Origin: Gari tellinella
Lineage: Eukaryota > Mollusca > Bivalvia > Cardiida > Psammobiidae
DNA: 64,000 bases
NCBI GenBank assembly: GCA_922989275.2
Contig: OV277858.1
Location: 1,178,001 to 1,242,000, forward strand
Direction of reading: 5' to 3'
A program made the position numbers and the translations under genes. Below are positions 57,757 through 64,000 of the stretch, piece by piece. Positions within the stretch are counted from its first letter, which is position 1; each line of letters begins with the position of its first letter. The notes below the pieces were generated by a model. That model was not told the DNA's origin, did no database searches, and saw only the letters and a list, made by a program, of their open reading frames with translations.

Positions 57757-60199
57757 CACTACATGATGATGTATCTTTAAAGCCGTCCTTAACCGGGAGA
57801 GTTATGTCGGATTTTCGTGCTTTGTTTTTTCTCTCCCTCTCTGTCGTACCCTAGACCCTTCCATGTCTTACAGTTACTCGTAACTACAGACTAGTCGCTT
57901 GAGTACAAATTGACCGTTGCCATAGTGGGTTATTCTTAACACGGGCTTGAATGTTTAATTCTGTCCCATGTTACTAATGATCTTGTCATATAATTTTTGC
58001 TAAATGTTTTACATGTATTTACTTACTGTGCTGGCGGTCTTTTTGATTGTGAGGTTGTGGAACAGGGTTTATATTTTATGTACACTGTTTGTCTTTATAG
58101 GTGAATATAGGAGATAAGTGTGAGGTTGGGCGCCCCTAAACCCAGGTTTAACCCCCCAGTGGTTGTTAATAATTAATTAATTTATAGTTAATTATTGATT
58201 GCTACTGACCGTACCAAGGCGGGCTCCTATATTCACTTTGCTTTTTGTTTGTCTTGCGTGTTTTCTATTTAGTGTGTAGATGAAGGAATGGTATTGCGTA
58301 TGTGTGTTTGTTCTGGTATGACTGTGTGTGTGTGTTCTGCTTGAGAGGTGGGTGTATTGTTTGTGTTACGTTTCCTGCTTGAGTCTTTCGCATTTATCAG
58401 TTTGAAAAAATGTCCCAAGAGTGCAGCCTATAATTTCTCTCTCAGATCGGAGATAGCATTAGGTCCCTACAATGTATGGGGACAAAGTGAGACAACGTCC
58501 CCCGAGTGCAGTCTGTAATTTCTCTCTCAAAACGGATATATCATTAGGTCCCCACAATGTTTTTGGACAAAACGAGATTGGAGTGAGATAACCGCCCCTC
58601 AAAGTTTGCTGTTTAAATTGTTTGCCTTTTAAACATTATCAGTGTGGTAATACCACGTAACTTTGACGTCATAAAAGCTACCATGTCCAGACGTATTTTG
58701 CCTCGATTGAACTTTTGAAAGAGCTGTAAGTATTTTTGTTGCTGCGCAAATGTGACGAGACCACGGCCAATTCGAACGAGAAAGTAGTAATCTTTGATCG
58801 TGCCAACCTTTATCGCGGATTAAATACGGTGTTTTTGCTGGAGAGCACGCAAGACGAAGGGCTACTGTGTTCAGCGAAACCAATTTCTCGGTAAAATTCT
58901 AGGTTTACGTATCTCAAAAGGTACATTGTCAGCAACATTTGCTGTTAAATGGAGAAATAATCGAAATGTATGCAACTGGTTCTGGAAAACGTAATGGAAA
59001 TATGTAAAATCAGAGATATACGGGAAAGCTTCTTTGGGAAGAAAAACTCGAGCAAGTCTACCATGGGAAGCGGATTTGATGGTCAAATTAAGTACTGATT
59101 GATTATGCCTATTAAAATATTGTTTTTGCCCCTTTATTATTTTTGAAATACTTTAGTACCTACCAAAAGATCGTGGACAAACACAGTTAGCTGGATACAC
59201 AATTGTATATATTGAACGTAAGGCATATGTAAAAAATATTAATTGAGAGTCAGACCACGTGAAATGCTGGGCCTTATCCTCGATTCAAACTATTTTAAAC
59301 TCGCATAGTCCGCCTGGTTACATGGCGCATATATGAATTACCGAATGAGATATATTGGACGATATACCGCGGTAGAACATCGATTTTTTCGGTTTTACCA
59401 TGAAATGCTGATATGTCACCAATCTTGACTAATTGATTGGCATAACTCAAGAAATGCATTAAGACGTCATTTACCATTATATTTTATAACGTCATATCAC
59501 AACCGTGGTATATCGCAAAATATACCATGGTCAGATTGCTCTGTTTTTATGGTGACGGACGAACGTGTCAAGACATAATTGATAATATTGTCAATTGTCC
59601 CTTTTCTCATGCAATATAACACTTACTTAATTTCTACATATATAACGTCATATGTGAAATGGTGGTTTATTGAGGGACAACTATCGTAATCCCTGATTAG
59701 ACGACACGCGTAAGGCGCTGCGTTTGATCCGCGTTTTAAAATGTTGTCGCCCATGAGCATCTACAGCTCCCTGTGCAGTGTTAAACATAAATGCCATCAC
59801 AAACTTGTGAATATAGCTGACCTAGGATGACACTGTGTGTTCGGCAATATGCCACCTTTTCCCCAGATGATTTCAGATATTAAAAACATGATCAAAACTA
59901 AACGCATGTTCTGTTGTTTTTTTTCAGAATGATGAGAGCTCTAACCTGCGTACGAAAGACGCAAATACAGAGAAAAAGCGAAGAGAACGGAAACGATCCG
60001 CTTTTCAGACGGCATGTATAGGCTTCAACAAAGGTATAGTATGTTAAAATAGACATCTGTGATAATAACACACATGATACGACAGGAAAATCACAAGACA
60101 AGCCACGAACTCCTAGGTTCAAGAGCCCCTTTAAGAGAATGAAAATTAAAATGAACAAAAGCAATTTAACAACGCCTTCAAAATCACCAAAGAAATATC

Positions 60200-60540
60200 G
60201 TAGAGCTTTTTTTTAATCAGGACCAGACCAGAACAAAGAAAACATCCAAACGCTCAACCATGATACCAGTGACAGCTGCAATGATGTGATCAATGATCAA
60301 TGCTTGGTGATTTTCTTATCTCCGAAGGTGACGAAATGCAACAGGACATTGACTTGGTTCCATTGGTCATAGAAAATCTATCAAAAGAGGGTCACGCAAA
60401 GAACATGCTTCAATTCTTGAAAATGACAAATTTCCACTGCATGGTTAGAAGTGAAAATGTGGATTTGGTGTGAGAATGCAACATAAATGAGATACTCTGA
60501 AAGCACTAAGAAGTTTTGGAAATTGGGATATAGGCTGTTC
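60200..60540 (+). pseudogene. Possible decayed coding relic
   Basis: Partial frames such as GDEMQQDIDLVPLVIENLSK then EGHAKNMLQFLKMTNF in one frame, and ESTKKFWKLGYRLFGGKGG in another, read like protein. They are separated by stops and shifts. No family recognised. The inverted copy in the left arm is 41750-42110. It could be an old transposon or gene exon; confidence is low. Confidence 0.3.
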
Positions 60541-60992
60541 GGAGGCAAGGGAGGTTACTCTGTACAAACATTATTACTCATATTTATATCTGATAAAGAC
60601 CACACTGTGACGCATTGTTGATATTTTTTAATTCATTTATGACATAAAATTCTCAGTTGAGTTAGTTCAGTAATTACATTCACAGAGGACTGCACTAGTA
60701 CACATCCAATACAAAGAAATCAAATCGTCACCTAAAACAGAGCAATCTGACCTTGGTATATTTTGCGAGCTCGTATCACGGTTGTGTTATGACATAATAA
60801 AGTATACAGAGGATATTGAATGAGTGTGTTTTAAGGAGGGGGTTTATTGAACGAGTTGCATAAAATGGTATGTTGCGAGCCTTGGTGAGCAACATATCGT
60901 TTTATCCAACGAGTTCAATAAATTTACTACTGAAAAAACTGAAAACACACAAATATAATGTTCTGTTTATCACATAAACACCAAGTGACAAG

Positions 60993-61426
60993 AAAACCCG
61001 GACGGTCTTACTTTCATTATTCCCCTCGGCTCTTAGGTAAATGATTCGTCATAGGTGTTATTCGCTTCATTCATCCGTAGATAAAAAACATCTATCAAAC
61101 CAAAAATAAAGAAAAACAACATCAATGTGTTGTGAAAAGAGTTATCTTGTGCCATATTTAAATTACAAATTCATATCGAATCTAAAAATGTTCTAATTTA
61201 CTTAAAATTATCAAATGACATTCAGAATCTAGTTTTCTTTTCAAAATTACGTCGTTATTGTAGCGTGACGTAATTATTATTGTAACATCTAAATTTGAAA
61301 AATAGTCAGAATCACTGTTAATTCTAGAACTCTAAGTAGCCTGATTTGCAGCCTAAATCTGCGGGACTGTTTGGGATAATGTTTTGGGGACACTTGGTTT
61401 TTTGTCAACATATTGTCAACTGGGTA
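60993..61426. other. No feature recognised
   Basis: Sequence beyond the outer edge of the inverted duplication; AT-rich, with no repeat or gene identified. Confidence 0.4.
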
Positions 61427-61440
61427 GAACTACCGACCTT

Positions 61441-61495
61441 TTCACCTGTTTGTGTATGTATATTGAGAAATAAAATATTGAAAAAAAAAAAAAAA
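61441..61495 (+). mobile_element. 55-bp poly(A) retroinsertion with target duplication
   Basis: GAACTACCGACCTT (61427-61440) and GAACCACCGACCTT (61496-61509) flank 55 bp that end in AAATAAAATATTG plus about 15 A. A 14-bp target duplication with one mismatch, an AATAAA signal and a poly(A) tail are the marks of LINE-type retrotransposition, here truncated to the extreme 3' end. Confidence 0.85.
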
Positions 61496-61619
61496 GAACC
61501 ACCGACCTTGGGGACACATATGGAAATGTTTTAAATCCCGAGTGGTGATCTCATTTGAATTTTAGTTACAGTAAGTATTTGAATAATAATCAAGGGGACA
61601 AAAGCAATAGTTAAATAGG

Positions 61620-62130
61620 CATAGTCGTTCGTTAATTAATTTGACCATCTAATCCGCTTCCAAGAGAAGCCTTGCTCGATTTTATCTTCCCGAAGTAGCT
61701 TTCTGATATCTCTGATTTTCCCGATTTCCATTGCGTTTTCCAGAACCAGTTGCATACAATTCGAGTATTTCTCCAATTAACAGCTAATGCGATTGCAATG
61801 TTCCTTTAGAGATAAGAAAACCTAGAATTTTACCGATAAATTGGTTTCGCTGAACACAGTAGCCCTTCGTCATGCATGCTCTCCAGCCAGTTTACCACCT
61901 ATCTAGCAAAACACCGTATTTAATCCGCGATAAAGGTGGACCCGATCATAGCTTACTACTTTCTCGTTTGAATTAGCCGGGTCTCGTCACATTTGCATGG
62001 CAAATAAAATACTTATAGCTCTTTCAAAAGTTTAATCGAGGCAAAATACGTCTGGACATGGTAGCTTTTATGACGTCAAAGTCACGTGGTATCACCATAC
62101 TGATTATGCAGTTGCTAACAAAAAAACTAA
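61620..62130 (+). repeat. Third, partial copy of the duplicated arm
   Basis: Parallels 43450-43935 in the same orientation: TTTGACCATCTAATCCGCTT, CAGAACCAGTTGCATACAAT, GAATTTTACCGA, CTCTCCAGCCAGTTT, ACGTCTGGACATGGTAGC. It is more diverged than the two arms are from each other. It then joins sequence that is inverted relative to the left arm (from about 62110). Confidence 0.85.
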
Positions 62131-62139
62131 GAGATAAGG

Positions 62140-63830
62140 CTGAACAATAAATGCATGGAGCTAATAAGAGAGAGGACATTGTAAACAACGACTATTTTTT
62201 TTAATTCAAGGGCCATAACTCAGAAATGCCTGTTATCCAACTTGACCGAGATTTTATGAGTATAAACAATTGGAGGAAGATTGATGAACATCAAATGAAA
62301 GCTATGTGAGTTAGAGAGCGGGCATACTTTAACAATGCAAATTTAACTAATTCAAGGGCCATAACTCAGTTATCCCTGATTCCATTCGTCTAGTTTTCGA
62401 ACTTGATCGAGATATTATGCCTAAAAATATTTTGAAAAAGTTTGGTAAAATCATTTAAAACTATTTGAATTAGAGAGAAGAAGCGAAAGAATAATGCAAA
62501 TGTTATCGTTTTAAGGGCCGTAACTCAGAAATCCCTAATGCAATTTTTGTGGTTATCAACTGTGACAGAGATTTTATGCCTAATAACATTTGTCAATAAG
62601 TTTAATAAAAATCAATAGAAAACTAGTTGAGTTCGAGAGCGGACATGGTAAATAAATGCAATTCTATTTCGATTGAAGGGAACTCAGAAATGCCTAATGC
62701 GATTTGACTGGTTATCGGACTTGATCGAGATATTATGACTATAAACATTTTGACGAAGTTTGGTAAAAAATCAAACCAAAACTAGTTGAGTTATAGAGCG
62801 TACACGAGATTATATTCATATTCACATTTGGAGAAAGTTGTCGATAATCAATTGAAAACTATTTCAGTTAGAGAGAGGACACGAAAAGTGTAACAGACGG
62901 ACAGACGGTCGAATGGACAGTGCGATCACTAAATGCCAACCCGCTTGGGGGAAGGGGGACGGGCATACAAATGATGTGTCCTTATTAAGTATAGGGACAG
63001 TTTGAAACTAGGGACAGTTTGAAAAAAGATATGTCTCCATAGGTCACAGATACCGCCAATTTCTTCTTTTGAAATATGAACTGTCAGCTGCTTGATGCCT
63101 AATGATGAGTTTGAGGAAGTTTGGTGAATATCAATTGTAAACTGTTTAAGTAGGAGAGCGGACATGCTTAAAAAGCAATTTTTGATAAAGCAAAAGGGCC
63201 CTAACTCAGATATGCCTAATATGGTTCATCTGGTTATTGAAATTGATCGAGGTATTATGAGTATAAAATAATGCAGAAGTTTGTTGAAAACCAATTGACA
63301 ACTGTTTAAGTTAGAGATCGGACATGGTTAAAAAAGCAAATTTTACCGATTCAAGGGCCATCACTCAGAAATGCCTTAAGCAATTCGTCTGGTTATCGAA
63401 CTTGACCGAAATTGTATGCGTATAAACAATTTGAGGAAGGTTGGTGAATAATCAATTGAAATCTGTTGGAGTTAGAGAGCGGGCATACTTAAACAATGCA
63501 AATTTAACTAATAAAAGGACCATAACTCAGTATTGTCTAATTCAATTCGGCTAGTAATCGAACTTGATCGAGATATTATGACTGTTTTGAGGAAGTTGGG
63601 TAAAACACAAAAAAAAACTAGTTGAGTTAGGGAGCGGACACGGAAAAAATGCAAATTTTATCGTTTTAAGGGCAATGACTCAGAAATGCCTCATGCGATT
63701 TGTCTAGTTATCGAACTTGACCGAGATTGTATGCATATACACATTTCGAAGAAGTTTGGTAAAAAATCATTAGAAATCTATTTCAGTTAGAGAGCGGACA
63801 CGATAGTGTAATGGACGGACGGACGGACAG
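62140..63830 (-). repeat. Array of about 160-bp units (about ten)
   Basis: Inverted relative to 44930-45655. Most units contain GGCCATAACTCAGAAATGCC, ATCGAACTTGA.CGAGAT and GTTAGAGAGCGGACA or close variants. Some units are irregular, with a GTCCTTATTAAGTATAGGGAC end segment inserted at about 62880-63050. The array ends with GGACGGACGGACAGACAG (about 63814). Confidence 0.88.
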
Positions 63831-64000
63831 ACAGTGCGATCACTATATGTCGCCCCGCTGGGGGCATAAAAAAGATGTGCACCTAAAAAGTCGAGGGACA
63901 GTTTGAAACATCGTCCCAAGAGTGGAGCTTAGAATTTCTCTCAAAATAAAGGAGATTCCATTAGGTCCCGACAATGAATAGGAACACAGCGAGATAGGAG
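63831..64000. repeat. Terminal block of the dispersed element family
   Basis: ATGTCGCCCCGCTGGGGGCA, then AGGGACAGTTTGAAACATCG and CCATTAGGTCCCGACAATGA: the same block as 57110-57260 and, inverted, 44800-44940. It continues past the end of the window. Confidence 0.85.

Larger units (their letters stand above)
57427..58400 (+). mobile_element. LINE 3' fragment with inverted 5' end, right arm only
   Basis: Inserted between GTCTAGGG and a TCAGT-TGAAAAAATGTCC sequence that are adjacent in the left arm (44055-44100). It contains the last codons of a LINE ORF2 and a 3' UTR. Its first 72 bp (57427-57498) are an exact reverse complement of an internal segment (57591-57662). This is an inverted 5' end as produced during reverse transcription of LINE RNA. 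No target duplication seen. Confidence 0.8.
55190..60992 (-). repeat. Right arm of the large inverted duplication
   Basis: Reverse complement of 41298-47690. It lacks the left arm's MITE, tRNA-bearing element and mariner block. It has its own LINE fragment (57427-58400) and a 240-bp block (56625-56865) missing from the left. A local duplication of about 77 bp (58430-58505) also occurs only here. Confidence 0.92.

Overview
The window looks like repeat-dense nuclear DNA of an invertebrate animal, most likely a bivalve mollusc. The evidence is AT-rich sequence, many degraded non-LTR retrotransposons, a Ty3-type LTR retrotransposon, abundant foldback and TTAA-target MITEs, and a dispersed element family that I recall as common in bivalve assemblies (recurrent GTCTGTCCGTCCG ends and a GGCCATAACTCAGAAATGCC unit). 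I found no convincing host protein-coding gene, rRNA, tRNA gene or CRISPR array. Every recognisable coding stretch belongs to a mobile element or is a relic.

Region 1 (1-5842): a minisatellite (30-bp unit, and a 59-60-bp dimeric form) holds a dead CR1/L2-like LINE. It ends at a long hairpin and runs into a family of short interspersed repeats (core CAGGTCAAAAGCAACACAG), into which a palindromic TTAA element is inserted.

Region 2 (5843-20870): a minus-strand APE-type LINE is split by two later insertions: a 9.6-kb Ty3-like LTR retrotransposon (7695-17290) and a foldback mariner-type MITE (18406-19354). The LTR element keeps gag and integrase but lacks protease, RT and RNase H. Its 3' LTR carries a 959-bp palindromic element with an 8-bp target duplication. 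The nesting gives a relative time order. The LINE's ORF1 keeps a mutated 2A-like motif.

Region 3 (21341-25453): a 4.1-kb TTAA-flanked element with two families of symmetric internal motifs. Region 4 (25541-31094): a second, longer copy of the satellite, hairpin and interspersed-repeat module of region 1. Region 5 (31095-37650): two more DNA transposons, one TTAA type and one PIF/Harbinger-like with a TAA duplication, inserted into copies of the same interspersed repeat. One TTAA insertion here and one in region 1 used the same TTAA of duplicated modules.

Region 6 (37670-41297): short palindromic repeats and several small TTAA MITEs with a conserved central hairpin. Region 7 (41298-60992): a large inverted duplication, with arms of about 6.4 and 5.8 kb around a 7.5-kb centre. 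The arms differ by discrete insertions, so each arm shows the empty site for insertions in the other. The centre holds a relic of an ALHAFTGCD/Cys-rich-tail protein family, several direct duplications and a 5'-truncated LINE with an open C-terminal frame. Region 8 (61000-64000): a 55-bp poly(A) retroinsertion with a target duplication, then a rearranged third copy of part of the duplicated arm with an array of about 160-bp units running off the window end. Coordinates of repeat edges were read by eye and may be off by a few bases unless a target-site duplication fixes them.
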